A stretch of 64,000 nucleotides of DNA, taken from the NCBI RefSeq assembly GCF_007828045.1, contig NZ_VITN01000013.1, positions 1-64,000 of the forward strand. The letters are read 5' to 3'. The translations under genes and the position numbers were made by a program. This document shows positions 18,438-27,258 of the stretch, one piece after another; positions within the stretch are counted from its first letter, which is position 1, and the number at the start of each line of letters is the position of its first letter. Below the pieces are notes generated by a model. That model searched no databases. It was not told the DNA's origin and saw nothing but the letters and a program-made list of their open reading frames with translations. Source of the DNA: Nitrospirillum amazonense (GTDB lineage: Bacteria > Pseudomonadota > Alphaproteobacteria > Azospirillales > Azospirillaceae).

Positions 18438-20555
18438 CTATGCCGGTGCCTTGGCGTCCATCGCCATGGCGCGGGCATAGTCTTTGGCCGCCTGCACCAC
18501 GTGGGTGACGGCGCGGGCGATATCGTCCGGCGGCTCGCCCTCACGGTCCAGGGCGCCATCCTCCGTCGGCACGCCGCGCACCAGGGCGCCCAGCCGCACT
18601 GTGGCGGCCTCGCAATAGCCGATGCGCCGGGCGTCGGGCGGGCCGGGGATGGTGCGCTCATCCAGCCAGGCGACGGTGGCGGCGCCCGCCAGGCGGCGCA
18701 GCGTCTCCAGCACCGCCCCGGCCTCGTCCAGGTGCGCCTTGCGTCGGCGGCCCTCCAGCACCATGCGCTGGCGCGTGACCTCGGCCGCCGTGCTGGCCAA
18801 GCCGGCGGCCCGGCGGGCGGCGTCGATTTCGGCATAGGGCGTCTGGCCCGCCCGGACCACCAGCGTGGCGTAGCGCATGTTGGCCTCCACCGCCGCCGCC
18901 AGCTTGTGGGGGAAGCCCTTGGGCTCCCGCTCCGGCCACAGGACCAGGCAGCCAGCCAGGCCGATGAAGCTGCCCAGCGTGTTGTTGAAGGCGCGGGCCA
19001 GGGCGATGCCCTCGCCATGGGCGTTCAGGCCCGGATGCAGCAGGTCGGCCACCAGCACGAACAGGGGTGTGAGGAAGGTGACGAACAGGCTGTAGCTGAC
19101 GGAGCGCAGGGCGATGGTGGCGGCCGCCAGGGGAAAGATGGCGGCCAGCAGCGCGAGGGGCGTGGGCAGGGCCACGGCCAGGAAGGCGGCCGCGGCGCCG
19201 CCGATGACGCTGCCCACCACGCGTTCCAGGGTGCGCGGCCAGGTGGTGGCCGCCTGCGGCTGCATCACCACCACCGCCGCCATGGTGGCCCAGTAGGCAT
19301 AGGCGACATCGAGATAGGCGGTGACGGCGTAGGTGGCCGTCACCACCAGGGCCACGCGCAGGGCGTGCCGCGCGATGGGGGAGGAGGGCGCCAGGGCCAG
19401 GCGCAGGGCGCGGGCGGGCGTCAGGCGGCGGCGCGGCGTCTCGTCATTTTCAGGCACAGTGGCCAGCGCGCCGTCATCCACCGGCGGGGCCCAGGCGCGG
19501 GTCAGGTCGGTCAGGGCCTGGGCGCAGACCTGGGCCACGCGACCCACCAGGTCATGCGCCGGCCGGGCGACGCGATCCAGCACCTCCGCCTCATACACCA
19601 CCAGGGCGCCGTCGGGGGCCGAGCGCATCACCTGGCGGCTGGTACGGGTCAGGGCGGCGCGCAGCTGGCGCAAGGGCAGCGTGTCGGCATCGGTGGGCGT
19701 GCCGGCGGCATGCGGCTCCAGGTCATAGCCCAGCGCGATCAGGCCGGCGAAGATGCGTTCGCCCGCCTCGATGGCGGCCAGCAAGGCGCGGCGGATGTCG
19801 CGCCCGTTGCCGCGGCCGGCGGAGAAGCGGCCCACGGCGGCGCGCGCCCGCTCGATGGTGTCGCGCACCGCGCGGCGATGCTCGGCGGCATGCGCTTTCC
19901 AGCGCGCGTCCTGGGTGGCGCCGCTGGCGTGCAGGGCCAGCAGTTCGGCCGTCATGTCGCCCAGTTCGGCATAGATCGCGGCGACGGCGCGGCGGGCGGG
20001 GGCATAGGGATGGATGCGCCAGAGCACCAGGCACAGGGCCACGGCCCAGCCGCTCCCCGCCAGGAAGACGCCGGACAGGCGCAGGGCGTCCAGGGGCGCC
20101 ATGGGATAGCCCACGGCCACCACGGCGACGCAGCAGGCCAGCACGCCCACTTGGGTGGCAGCGGGCCCGTAGACGCGGCTGAGGCAGCAGAGGAACAGCG
20201 CCCCGAATAGGGCCGCCGCCGCCCAGACGGTTCCCAGCGCCGCCACGGCGCTCATCACGCCCGCCATGGCGGTGCCGATCAGGGCGAAGCCGCCCATGGC
20301 CCGTAGGCGCACGCCAAAAGGTCCACCAGGATCGGCCAGGCAGGCCCAGAAGGCGGCGAAGGCCGCCCAGGACAGGATGGGCCGGTCCAGGTACAGCGCC
20401 AGCGTGACCATCAGCGCCACCGCAGTCGCGGCGCGCAGGCCTTCGGTGATGCCGATCTGCTCCGGCGTCAGCGCGAACGAGCGCGCCTGCAGCCAGCGCG
20501 CGAGCCGGGCCAGCGGTGAGGAGCGGTCGGTGGGCACCGTGTGGGCGTGGGACAT
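18438..20555 (-). CDS. FUSC-family inner-membrane transporter (aromatic-acid/toxic metabolite exporter type)
   Basis: This 705-residue protein has two hydrophobic blocks, at about residues 42-190 (e.g. AATAVALMVTLALYLDRPILSW) and about 405-545 (ARHALRVALVVTATYAVTAYLD, WATMAAVVVMQPQAATTW). Hydrophilic cytoplasmic regions follow each. That duplicated layout and the RTLERVVGSVIGG motif are typical of the FUSC/AaeB/YccS family. AaeB exports aromatic carboxylic acids; the substrate here is not known. It is convergent with the rarA/aminopeptidase remnant. No membrane-fusion partner lies beside it. Confidence 0.85.
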   Translation of the reverse strand: MSHAHTVPTDRSSPLARLARWLQARSFALTPEQIGITEGLRAATAVALMVTLALYLDRPILSWAAFAAFWACLADPGGPFGVRLRAMGGFALIGTAMAGVMSAVAALGTVWAAAALFGALFLCCLSRVYGPAATQVGVLACCVAVVAVGYPMAPLDALRLSGVFLAGSGWAVALCLVLWRIHPYAPARRAVAAIYAELGDMTAELLALHASGATQDARWKAHAAEHRRAVRDTIERARAAVGRFSAGRGNGRDIRRALLAAIEAGERIFAGLIALGYDLEPHAAGTPTDADTLPLRQLRAALTRTSRQVMRSAPDGALVVYEAEVLDRVARPAHDLVGRVAQVCAQALTDLTRAWAPPVDDGALATVPENDETPRRRLTPARALRLALAPSSPIARHALRVALVVTATYAVTAYLDVAYAYWATMAAVVVMQPQAATTWPRTLERVVGSVIGGAAAAFLAVALPTPLALLAAIFPLAAATIALRSVSYSLFVTFLTPLFVLVADLLHPGLNAHGEGIALARAFNNTLGSFIGLAGCLVLWPEREPKGFPHKLAAAVEANMRYATLVVRAGQTPYAEIDAARRAAGLASTAAEVTRQRMVLEGRRRKAHLDEAGAVLETLRRLAGAATVAWLDERTIPGPPDARRIGYCEAATVRLGALVRGVPTEDGALDREGEPPDDIARAVTHVVQAAKDYARAMAMDAKAPA

Positions 20556-20669
20556 GGAAACTCAATTAGGCGAACGGGTGGCCAGGGCAACGGTATCTCA
20601 AACCCGTTCGCAGATGCAGCATTGGTGTGTGCAATGCGGTATTGCCAAGGACGAAGGCGAAGGCCCTCG

Positions 20670-22487
20670 TCAGGTTGCGGCGATCCTCTTCTCCAACGCC
20701 GCCTTCACCGCCGCCACCGGCGCCGTCCAGTCTCCCAGGCGGGTTTGCCGGAACAGGCGCAGGGACGGGTACCAGGGGCTGGTGTCGCCGCTGTCGTGCC
20801 AGCGCCAGTCGGTAGTGGGGGACAGCAGCAGGAAGGCTGGGATGTTCAGCGCGCCCGCCAGGTGGATGCAGGCGCTGTCGGAGCCGATGACCAGGTCCAG
20901 TCCGGCCACCAGGGCGGCGGTGTCGGCCCAGTCGCGGATGGAGGCGGCGGCGTCGCGGATGCGGCCGGGGGGGATGGCGGGGTCGGTCAGGGCGGCCTTG
21001 GCCGGACCCATCTGTAGGCTGACGAACTCCACGCCCGGCACGTCCAGCAGCGGCAGCAGCGCGGCCAGGCCGGGGGAGCGCCAGCGGTCGTCCGGGAAAT
21101 CCGGATTGCCTTGCCAGAACAGGCCGATGCGCAGGCCCCGCTTCGGGCCCAGCATCTGCGCCCAGCGCAACTTGCGGCCGGGGTCGGCCTTCAGATAGGG
21201 GCCCGTCCAGGGCACGGCGGCGGGCGTGGGGCAGAAGCGGCCGGGCAGGTCCATCAAGGGCACCTGGGCGTCCCAGGGCAGCGGTGCAAGGGAGGTGGTG
21301 CCCGGTGCCGGCGTTTGTGCGTCCACCACCACGGCGCCATACCCTTGCGCCGCCACCAGGGGGGCCAGGCCGGCCGGCACCTCGATGGTCAGGCGGGCGC
21401 CGGCGGCGGTCAGCTGGGGCAGGAAGCGCAGGCACATCAGCGTGTCGCCCACCCCTTGCTCATGCCACACCAGCAGGCGCAGGCCGGCCGGTGCGCCTTG
21501 GGTCCAGGCGGGCAGCCCCTGGTGGCGGGGCGGCTTGGCGGCGGAGGGCCAGCGCCAGCGATAATGCTCGAAGCCCTCGCGGTAGCGGCCCAGGCGCAAC
21601 AGGCACAGGGCCACGCCGAAATTGGCCACCGGGTCCTGCGGCGCCAGGGCGGCGGCGACCTGGAAGGCGGCCAACGCCTCCTCCGACCGGCCCAGCAGGC
21701 GCAGCAGGACGCCCAGGTCGCGGTGGGGCAGCAGGGCGTCCGGCCGGCGGCGCGCCGCCTCCACCAGATGGGCCTCCGCCTCCTCGAAACGGAACAGGCT
21801 GGTCAAGGTGCTGGCCAGGGCGCAGCGGGGCAGGGGGGCGTCGGGGGCGGCGCTGACGGCGCGGGACAGCAGGCTGACCGCCTCGGCCACGTCGCCGGCG
21901 CGGCGCTTCAATTCCCCCATGTTGTTCAGGGCCAGGGTGTTGAAGGGATCGCGCGCCAGGATGTGGCGGTACCAGGTCTCCGCTTCGCCCCCCCGGCCCA
22001 GCCGTTCGCACAGGCGGGCCAACTCCGTCACCGTGGGCAGATCGTCGGGCGTCCGCTCCACGCAGGCGCGCAAGGCGTCGGCGGCGGCCGACAGCCGCTC
22101 CAGCCGGGCCAGCAGGCGGGCCATGTTGCGCAGGGCGTCGGCATGGCTGGGGTTCAGGCGCAGGGCCTGGGTGTAGGCGGTCAGCGCCTCATCCGTGCGG
22201 CCCAGCGTGTCCAGCACCTGGGCGTGGTTCGCGTGGAAGTCGGCCACGCCGGGGCGCAGCGCGATGGCCCGGGCGATCAGGGGCTCCGCCTCCGCCGCCT
22301 GTCCCGCCTGGGCGGTGGCGACCCCCAGCAGGTGCAAGGCGTCCGGCTGCTCCGGCTCCTGCGCCAGCAGCGAGGAATAGAGCGCGCCGGCATCCGCCAG
22401 GCGGCCCGCCCGGTGATGCTCCAGCGCCACCGCCAGGACCTCCCCGACGGTGCGCATACTCCGGGTCCTGACGCGTTCCTGCTCCAT
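20670..22487 (-). CDS. TPR-repeat protein with C-terminal GT-B glycosyltransferase-like domain
   Basis: About 605 residues. The N-terminal half is a run of tetratricopeptide repeats (LGVATAQAGQAAEAEPLIARAIALRP, LDTLGRTDEALTAYTQALRLNP and similar). The C-terminal half begins LLVWHEQGVGDTLMCLRFLPQL and contains GLFWQGNPDFPDDRWRS and DLVIGSDSACIHLAGALNIPA. This resembles the heptosyltransferase-like (GT9-type) domains fused to TPRs in alphaproteobacteria, often linked to glycosylation of surface or flagellar proteins. No acceptor is identifiable here. The start is ATG 22487; ATG 22457 is an alternative. Confidence 0.8.
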   Translation of the reverse strand: MEQERVRTRSMRTVGEVLAVALEHHRAGRLADAGALYSSLLAQEPEQPDALHLLGVATAQAGQAAEAEPLIARAIALRPGVADFHANHAQVLDTLGRTDEALTAYTQALRLNPSHADALRNMARLLARLERLSAAADALRACVERTPDDLPTVTELARLCERLGRGGEAETWYRHILARDPFNTLALNNMGELKRRAGDVAEAVSLLSRAVSAAPDAPLPRCALASTLTSLFRFEEAEAHLVEAARRRPDALLPHRDLGVLLRLLGRSEEALAAFQVAAALAPQDPVANFGVALCLLRLGRYREGFEHYRWRWPSAAKPPRHQGLPAWTQGAPAGLRLLVWHEQGVGDTLMCLRFLPQLTAAGARLTIEVPAGLAPLVAAQGYGAVVVDAQTPAPGTTSLAPLPWDAQVPLMDLPGRFCPTPAAVPWTGPYLKADPGRKLRWAQMLGPKRGLRIGLFWQGNPDFPDDRWRSPGLAALLPLLDVPGVEFVSLQMGPAKAALTDPAIPPGRIRDAAASIRDWADTAALVAGLDLVIGSDSACIHLAGALNIPAFLLLSPTTDWRWHDSGDTSPWYPSLRLFRQTRLGDWTAPVAAVKAALEKRIAAT

Positions 22488-22872
22488 GGGTTTAGTAATA
22501 CCTTGCTCCCAAAGGATAGGCCACCCCGCCCCCTGCGGCGCAAGGGGATGGGGTGCGTTATGGGGGACAAGAAGGCTGACCTGTCGCGACCACATGACTA
22601 CATCGCCGGTGAGACCGGCGAGGATGTCGCGTTGCGCCATATGGAGCGGATTGGCGCCTTCCGCGCCGGCCTCAAGACCATTCCCAACCGTGGAACGGCG
22701 CGGGCGGATATCCGGCCGGGCTTGCGCATGGTTGGGGGCCGACCGATCCACGGTCATCGCGTTCCATGCGCAGGGACTAGATGTGGTGATTGATCGGATG
22801 CTCTATCGTGGGCGCGCGCTGGATCGTTAATCTCCATTCCACTCTTGAGCCCACTTTCCCCGGAAGGCCCCC
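22488..22872. other. Non-coding divergent spacer between the TPR-GT gene and the UPF0303 gene
   Basis: This 385-base region between divergent genes shows no convincing coding sequence. One hairpin is visible: CGCCGGT (22604-22610) with ACCGGCG (22614-22620) and a GAG loop. It should hold the promoters of both neighbours, but no clear -35/-10 pair was found. Confidence 0.5.
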
Positions 22873-23364
22873 ATGCCCCCTGAAGAAGATCTGCGTCGCA
22901 TCGCCTTGCAGGAACAGCGGCTGGTGTTCGAGCGCTTCGGGCAGGATGAGGCCTGGACCCTGGGCGTGTGGCTGCGCCAAGCGGGGCTGGAGCGGGGCGG
23001 GGCGCTGGTGGTCGATGTGTCGCTGCACCGCCAGCAGCTGCTGCGCCTGGCGGTGGGGCCGGCCACGCCGGACCATGACGACTGGATTCGCCGCAAGCGA
23101 GCCACCGCGCTGCACTTCGCCCGCAGCTCCTACGCCATCGGTCTGGGCCTGGCGCAGCAAGGCACGACGCTGGAGGTCAAGAGCGGCCTGCCGCATCGCG
23201 ACTACGCCAGCCACGGCGGCGCGGTGCCCCTGATGGTGAAGGGCGCCGGCTGCATCGGCGCGCTGACCGTTTCCGGCCTGCCGCAGCGTGAGGATCACAC
23301 GCTGGCCATGGCAGCCCTGGCCCATGTGCTGGGCCGCGACATCAGCGATATCGCGCTGGACTGA
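22873..23364 (+). CDS. UPF0303 / heme-degrading-domain (DUF336-like) protein
   Basis: This 163-residue protein matches the UPF0303 pattern: an N-terminal helix, then IRRKRATALHFARSSYAIGL, YASHGGAVPLMV and GCIGALTVSGLPQREDHTLA. The fold is shared with GlcG/HbpS-like proteins; the molecular function of UPF0303 is not established. A structured repeat follows 13 bases after its stop. Confidence 0.8.
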   Translation: MPPEEDLRRIALQEQRLVFERFGQDEAWTLGVWLRQAGLERGGALVVDVSLHRQQLLRLAVGPATPDHDDWIRRKRATALHFARSSYAIGLGLAQQGTTLEVKSGLPHRDYASHGGAVPLMVKGAGCIGALTVSGLPQREDHTLAMAALAHVLGRDISDIALD

Positions 23365-23377
23365 AGTACAACCCGAA

Positions 23378-23459
23378 CAGCGGCGCACGTCGCGCCGCCG
23401 TAGGCCGCGACTGCGGCCACCGGAGATTCCGGGAAGCGTAGCGGACTGGAAATCGAGGA
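23378..23459. repeat. Dispersed structured intergenic repeat, copy A
   Basis: It has two hairpins, GCGGCGC/GCGCCGC (loop ACGTC, 23380-23398) and GGCCGC-GACT-GCGGCC (23403-23418). A conserved tail ends in the 18-mer at 23442-23459 (CGGACTGGAAATCGAGGA). The same architecture and the identical 18-mer recur at 28371-28462. The second stem differs by a compensatory G-C to A-T change, so the hairpin is conserved rather than the raw sequence. Confidence 0.7.
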
Positions 23460-23480
23460 GAACGGGCGCGGACGCGTCCG

Positions 23481-23954
23481 TTAACGGTCCAGGGTGATCG
23501 GCCCGTCACGGGTGGTGCCCGTGTTGGCCTCGGGCGCCTTGGTCAGGGTGTCGCCCCGGCTGCGCTTTTCCTCATGCTTGCCGTAGATCTTGTCCAGGCG
23601 CTCAAACTCCGCCTTGTGGAAGGCCTCGACCTCCTCCCGGTTGCCGAACTGGGGGGCGGTGATGATGATTTCGTCGATGGGGCCATCGGTGCGCGGCGGC
23701 TCGACCGCGTCGGGATCCTTGGGCGGGGCGGCCACCTTGACCACCGAGGTGGGCAGGCCATTCTTATCCAGGCCCGGCTTGGGCGCGTCAGGTCTGGGCG
23801 GCGCGTCGGATTGAGTCGAGGGCGCGGTGGCGGGCTGCTGGGCCGGCGCCGTCTGGGCCCGGGCGGGGCCGGCAAGGACCGTCAGGGCGAGCGCCACCGT
23901 GCCCAGCAGGGCGGGCAGGGGACGGGCGGTAGAGAGCCAATTACGGGCGAACAC
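23481..23954 (-). CDS. Predicted periplasmic protein, Pro/Ala-rich, unknown function
   Basis: A GTG at 23954 (MFARNWLSTARP), with GGAG 8 bases upstream, gives 157 residues. A Sec signal peptide (ALLGTVALALTVLAGPARA, then QTAPAQQ) is followed by a disordered Pro/Ala-rich stretch of about 50 residues. A charged helical region follows (IDEIIITAPQFGNREEVEAF, EFERLDKIYGKHEEKRSRG). A longer in-frame reading starts at 24143 but runs through non-protein-like sequence. No family recognised. Confidence 0.65.
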   Translation of the reverse strand: MFARNWLSTARPLPALLGTVALALTVLAGPARAQTAPAQQPATAPSTQSDAPPRPDAPKPGLDKNGLPTSVVKVAAPPKDPDAVEPPRTDGPIDEIIITAPQFGNREEVEAFHKAEFERLDKIYGKHEEKRSRGDTLTKAPEANTGTTRDGPITLDR

Positions 23955-24125
23955 GGGAAAAACTCCGCAGCGACGGTCATATAGCTTACCACGTGGGACC
24001 GCCCTGCCAACTGTTGCCTGCCCAACGACCGTGCGCGCGTCCGTTGCAGACAGGGCAGGGGTGGGGTGGTTGAAAAGCGGCCATCCGCCGCCTCGCGGTA
24101 CCGCGACGGGTGAAGGATGGCGAAC

Positions 24126-24151
24126 GCCAAGGGTTAAGGCCAAGGGTTAAG
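24126..24151 (+). repeat. 13-bp tandem duplication in the DUF429 leader
   Basis: GCCAAGGGTTAAG occurs twice in tandem (24126-24138 and 24139-24151), identical in both copies. The second copy supplies part of the AAGGAG Shine-Dalgarno sequence of the GTG at 24161. It looks like a recent slippage duplication. Confidence 0.8.
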
Positions 24152-24160
24152 GAGAGGCTG

Positions 24161-25174
24161 GTGCCGGTCTTTGATGAGTATATCGGTATCGACTGGACGG
24201 GGGCACTGCCCGCCCGGGGTATCGCCATCGCCCGCGTCCGGCCGGATGAGGGCGCGGTTCACCTGGTGCCGCCGCCCGGCCGGCACTGGAGCCGTCGCGA
24301 GGCCATGGACTGGGTGGCCCAGCGCCTGGCGGACCATCACCGCGCCGGCGTCCGCGCCCTGGTCGGCATCGATTGCGGCTTTTCCCTGCCTTATGTGCCG
24401 GACGTGGGCTACCTGGATGGCCGCGCCGCCGGGGTGGACGACATGGCGGGCCTGTGGGACCTGGTGGATGAGGCCGCCGGCGACGGCATTGGCGCCGATG
24501 ACTTCTGCGGTACCCCGGCGCTGGCCGATCCGCGTCTGGGCCCCAGCTTCTGGCTGGCGGGACGGCGGCCCGCGCACTGGACGGATGCGGAAGGTGGCGG
24601 CAAGCGGCGCCGGGTGGAATTGGTCGCCGCCCGCACCGGCGTGGGCACCCCCGTCTCCGTCTTCAACCTGGCGGCGGCGTCCAAGCAGGTGGGCAAGGCC
24701 TCGCTGGCCGGCATGCGGTCGCTGCGCCATCTGAAGCGGCGCCTGGGTGATGCGCTGGCGGTGTGGCCGGCGGAAGCGCTGACAGGGCCGGACGGCGCCG
24801 CCCGGTCGGTGGTCACGGAAATCTATCCCACCCTGTTCCGGCGCCGCGCGCACGGCTTGGCCAAGATTCGCGACCACGGCGCCATGGCGGCGGCGCTGGC
24901 CCAGTTGGGGTGCCATATGGGCAGCCATGCGGGGGCCGGGGTGCCGGCGGCCTTTGATGACCACGCCGGTGATGCCATGATCGCCGCCGCCGGCATGATG
25001 CGCTGGGCGCCTTTGGACGATGTCTGGGCGCCCAAGGGGCTGGACACCGGCACGGCGCGGCGCGAAGGATGGATTTTTGGCGTCACCGGCGATATGTCGG
25101 GGGACGCCACCGCCATTGAGAGCAGTGCCGTCGCCAGGGGTAGGGCCAGGGGTGGGGCCAGGGGTGGGGGATGA
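24161..25174 (+). CDS. DUF429-family protein (predicted RNase H-like nuclease)
   Basis: The start is GTG 24161, with AAGGAG 6 bases upstream; 337 residues. Conserved acidic motifs occur in order: YIGIDWTGA near the start, VGIDCGFSLP at about residue 70, TEIYPTLFRR, and FDDHAGDAMIAAAGMMRW. These are the carboxylates expected of the RNase H-like fold of DUF429. The biological role is unknown. The C-terminus is a low-complexity RGRARGGARGGG tail from degenerate tandem repeats (about 25136-25170). The stop overlaps crcB (ATGA). Confidence 0.75.
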   Translation: MPVFDEYIGIDWTGALPARGIAIARVRPDEGAVHLVPPPGRHWSRREAMDWVAQRLADHHRAGVRALVGIDCGFSLPYVPDVGYLDGRAAGVDDMAGLWDLVDEAAGDGIGADDFCGTPALADPRLGPSFWLAGRRPAHWTDAEGGGKRRRVELVAARTGVGTPVSVFNLAAASKQVGKASLAGMRSLRHLKRRLGDALAVWPAEALTGPDGAARSVVTEIYPTLFRRRAHGLAKIRDHGAMAAALAQLGCHMGSHAGAGVPAAFDDHAGDAMIAAAGMMRWAPLDDVWAPKGLDTGTARREGWIFGVTGDMSGDATAIESSAVARGRARGGARGGG

Positions 25175-25551
25175 ACCAAGTTATCGTCGTCGCCGTGGGC
25201 GGCGCCTTGGGCTCGGTCCTGCGATACCTTACGCAGGTTTGGCTGGGGCGTTGGCTGGGGCTGGATTTCCCTTGGGGCACCCTGTTCGTGAACGTCGTGG
25301 GCTCCGTGCTCATGGGCGTGCTGGCAGAGGCCGCGGGCCGGGTGTGGCATCCTTCGCCGGAGCTGCGCGCCTTCCTGGCGGTGGGCATACTGGGCGGGTT
25401 CACCACCTTCTCATCCTTCTCGCTGGACATCGGCACGCTGGTGTCGCGGGGGGATTGGCCGGTGACGATGCTGTATTTCATGGCGACGCTGGTGGTCGGC
25501 GTCGGCGGTCTTTTTGTGGGCATGGCCCTGGTACGTGCGGTGATGTCATGA
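25171..25551 (+). CDS. crcB: Fluoride ion channel CrcB/Fluc
   Basis: This 126-residue protein with four membrane segments exports fluoride as a dual-topology dimer. The hallmark residues are present: GGALGSVLRY, Asn41 in GTLFVNVVGS, and the GGFTTFSSFS segment with Phe80 and Phe83, which lines the pore. It overlaps both neighbours by 4 bases (DUF429 upstream, pseudouridine synthase downstream). No fluoride riboswitch was seen upstream, so expression seems tied to the operon. Confidence 0.95.
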   Translation: MNQVIVVAVGGALGSVLRYLTQVWLGRWLGLDFPWGTLFVNVVGSVLMGVLAEAAGRVWHPSPELRAFLAVGILGGFTTFSSFSLDIGTLVSRGDWPVTMLYFMATLVVGVGGLFVGMALVRAVMS

Positions 25552-26561
25552 GTGATGAGGGTGGCCGTAAGGTCGAGGCGCGGACCGTGACCGCCGACGA
25601 GGCGGAGATGCGCCTGGACCGCTGGTTCAAGCGGCATTTCCCGGCGCTGAGCCATATCCAGCTGGAAAAGCTGCTGCGCACCGGTCAGGTGCGGGTGGAT
25701 GGCGGCCGCGTCAAGGGCGCCACGCGGCTGGAGGCCGGGCAGTCCGTGCGCATCCCCCCCATGCCCGACCTGGCGCCCCTGGCGCCGGGCGCCGTGACGC
25801 GCAAGGAACGGCCGGTCTTGTCGGACAAGGAAGTGAAGGCCCTGCGCGATGCGGTGCTGTACCGCGATGGCGACGTCATCGTCCTGAACAAGCCCGCCGG
25901 CCTGGCGGTGCAGGGCGGTACCGGCCAGAACAAGCACCTGGATGCCATGCTGGACGTGCTGATGTTCGACGGGAAGGAGCGGCCCAAGCTGGTCCACCGC
26001 CTGGACAAGGACACCAGCGGCTGTCTGGTGCTGGCCCGCACCAGCTTCGCCGCCACCCGCCTGGCCGGCTATTTCCGGGGCAAGGAAGCACGCAAGTACT
26101 ACTGGGCCGTCACCGTGGGCGTGCCCAAGCAGTACCAGGGCAAGATCGACGCGGCCCTGGCCAAGGAAGCCGGCACGCGCGGTGAGCGCATGGCGGTGGA
26201 CGAGGATGAGGGCGCGCGCGCCGTCACCCTGTACCAGGTGATCGAGAACGCGCACCGGCAGGCCGCCTTCGTCGCCCTATGGCCGTTGACCGGCCGCACG
26301 CATCAGCTGCGCGCCCACATGGTGGCCATCGGCACGCCCATCCTGGGCGATGGCAAGTACGCGGGGCAGGAGGCCTTTCTGCCCGGTGGCGCCGAGCTGC
26401 CGCGCCAGTTGCATCTTCACGCCCGTCGCATCGTCATCCCCAACCCGCGCGGCGGCAAACCCATCGACGTGACGGCCAACTTGCCACCGCACATGGCCAA
26501 GACCTGGGAATATTTCGGCTTCGATATGAAAGACGGCGATCCCTTCGCCAGCTACGTCTGA
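25548..26561 (+). CDS. RluA-family 23S rRNA pseudouridine synthase (RluC/RluD type)
   Basis: The ATG at 25548 overlaps the crcB stop and gives 337 residues. An S4 RNA-binding domain (MRLDRWFKRHFPALSHIQLEKLL, about 21-70) precedes the catalytic domain. The signature HRLDKDTSG at 150-158 contains the nucleophilic Asp153. GRTHQLRAHM is the second conserved motif. The family isomerises uridines in 23S rRNA; the exact sites cannot be assigned. Confidence 0.93.
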   Translation: MSDEGGRKVEARTVTADEAEMRLDRWFKRHFPALSHIQLEKLLRTGQVRVDGGRVKGATRLEAGQSVRIPPMPDLAPLAPGAVTRKERPVLSDKEVKALRDAVLYRDGDVIVLNKPAGLAVQGGTGQNKHLDAMLDVLMFDGKERPKLVHRLDKDTSGCLVLARTSFAATRLAGYFRGKEARKYYWAVTVGVPKQYQGKIDAALAKEAGTRGERMAVDEDEGARAVTLYQVIENAHRQAAFVALWPLTGRTHQLRAHMVAIGTPILGDGKYAGQEAFLPGGAELPRQLHLHARRIVIPNPRGGKPIDVTANLPPHMAKTWEYFGFDMKDGDPFASYV

Positions 26562-26565
26562 CCTC

Positions 26566-27243
26566 ATGTCCGCCTTCAACCGCCTGGCCCTGTTCGATTG
26601 TGACGGCACGCTGGTGGATAGCCAGCACGCCATCATCGCCGCCATGGCCGCGGGCTTCGCCAGCCAAGGCCTGACGCCGCCGACCGATGAGGCCGTGCGG
26701 CGCCAGGTGGGCCTGTCGCTGGAGGTCGCCGTGCTGGGCCTGCTGCCCGAAGGGGTGGGGGCGGGTGCCGTGGCCGGCATCGTCGCGGCCTACAAGAACG
26801 CGTTCTTTGCGAACCGGGCCAACGGCATCGCGGAAGAACCGCTTTACCCCGGCCTGGTGGCCGCGCTGGATGCCTTGGAGGCGGCGGGTTTCCTGTTGGG
26901 CATCGCCACGGGCAAGTCGCACCGGGGCCTGGTCGCCACGCTGAACCATCACGGCCTGGGCGGGCGTTTCATCACCCTGCAGACGGCCGACCGTGCCCAG
27001 GGCAAGCCCGCGCCGGCCATGGCCCTGCGCGCCATGGCGGAGGCGGGGGCCGATCCGGCCACCACCGTGGTCATCGGCGACACCAGCTACGACATGCAGA
27101 TGGCGCGCAGCGCCGGGGCCGCCGCCCTGGGCGTGGCCTGGGGCTATCACGCGCCGCAGAGCCTGCTGGCGGCTGGTGCCGCCCGCGTCTGCCACGATTA
27201 TGCCGAGGTGCCGGCGGCGGCCGCCGCCCTGGTGACGGCGTGA
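26566..27243 (+). CDS. HAD-family hydrolase (phosphoglycolate-phosphatase-like)
   Basis: 225 residues with HAD motifs: LFDCDGTLVDS (Asp11 nucleophile, Asp13), IATGKSHRG (motif II), KPAPAMA (motif III lysine) and VIGDTSYDMQMA (motif IV). The alpha-helical cap is C1 type, as in Gph. It starts 4 bases after the pseudouridine-synthase stop. The substrate is unknown; a housekeeping phosphatase role is inferred. Confidence 0.88.
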   Translation: MSAFNRLALFDCDGTLVDSQHAIIAAMAAGFASQGLTPPTDEAVRRQVGLSLEVAVLGLLPEGVGAGAVAGIVAAYKNAFFANRANGIAEEPLYPGLVAALDALEAAGFLLGIATGKSHRGLVATLNHHGLGGRFITLQTADRAQGKPAPAMALRAMAEAGADPATTVVIGDTSYDMQMARSAGAAALGVAWGYHAPQSLLAAGAARVCHDYAEVPAAAAALVTA

Positions 27244-27258
27244 GCTAGGAACAATCTG

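Noticed and set aside
23955-24160. Possible fluoride riboswitch upstream of the DUF429-crcB operon
   Set aside because: GGCGAACGCC is present, but the conserved fluoride-riboswitch core (GGNGAUGG and UUACNNNGCUGAUG-type elements) is not.
24134-24964. Minus-strand open frame opposite the DUF429 gene
   Set aside because: His/Gly/Arg-rich antisense reading; the DUF429 reading has ordered motifs and a good ribosome binding site.
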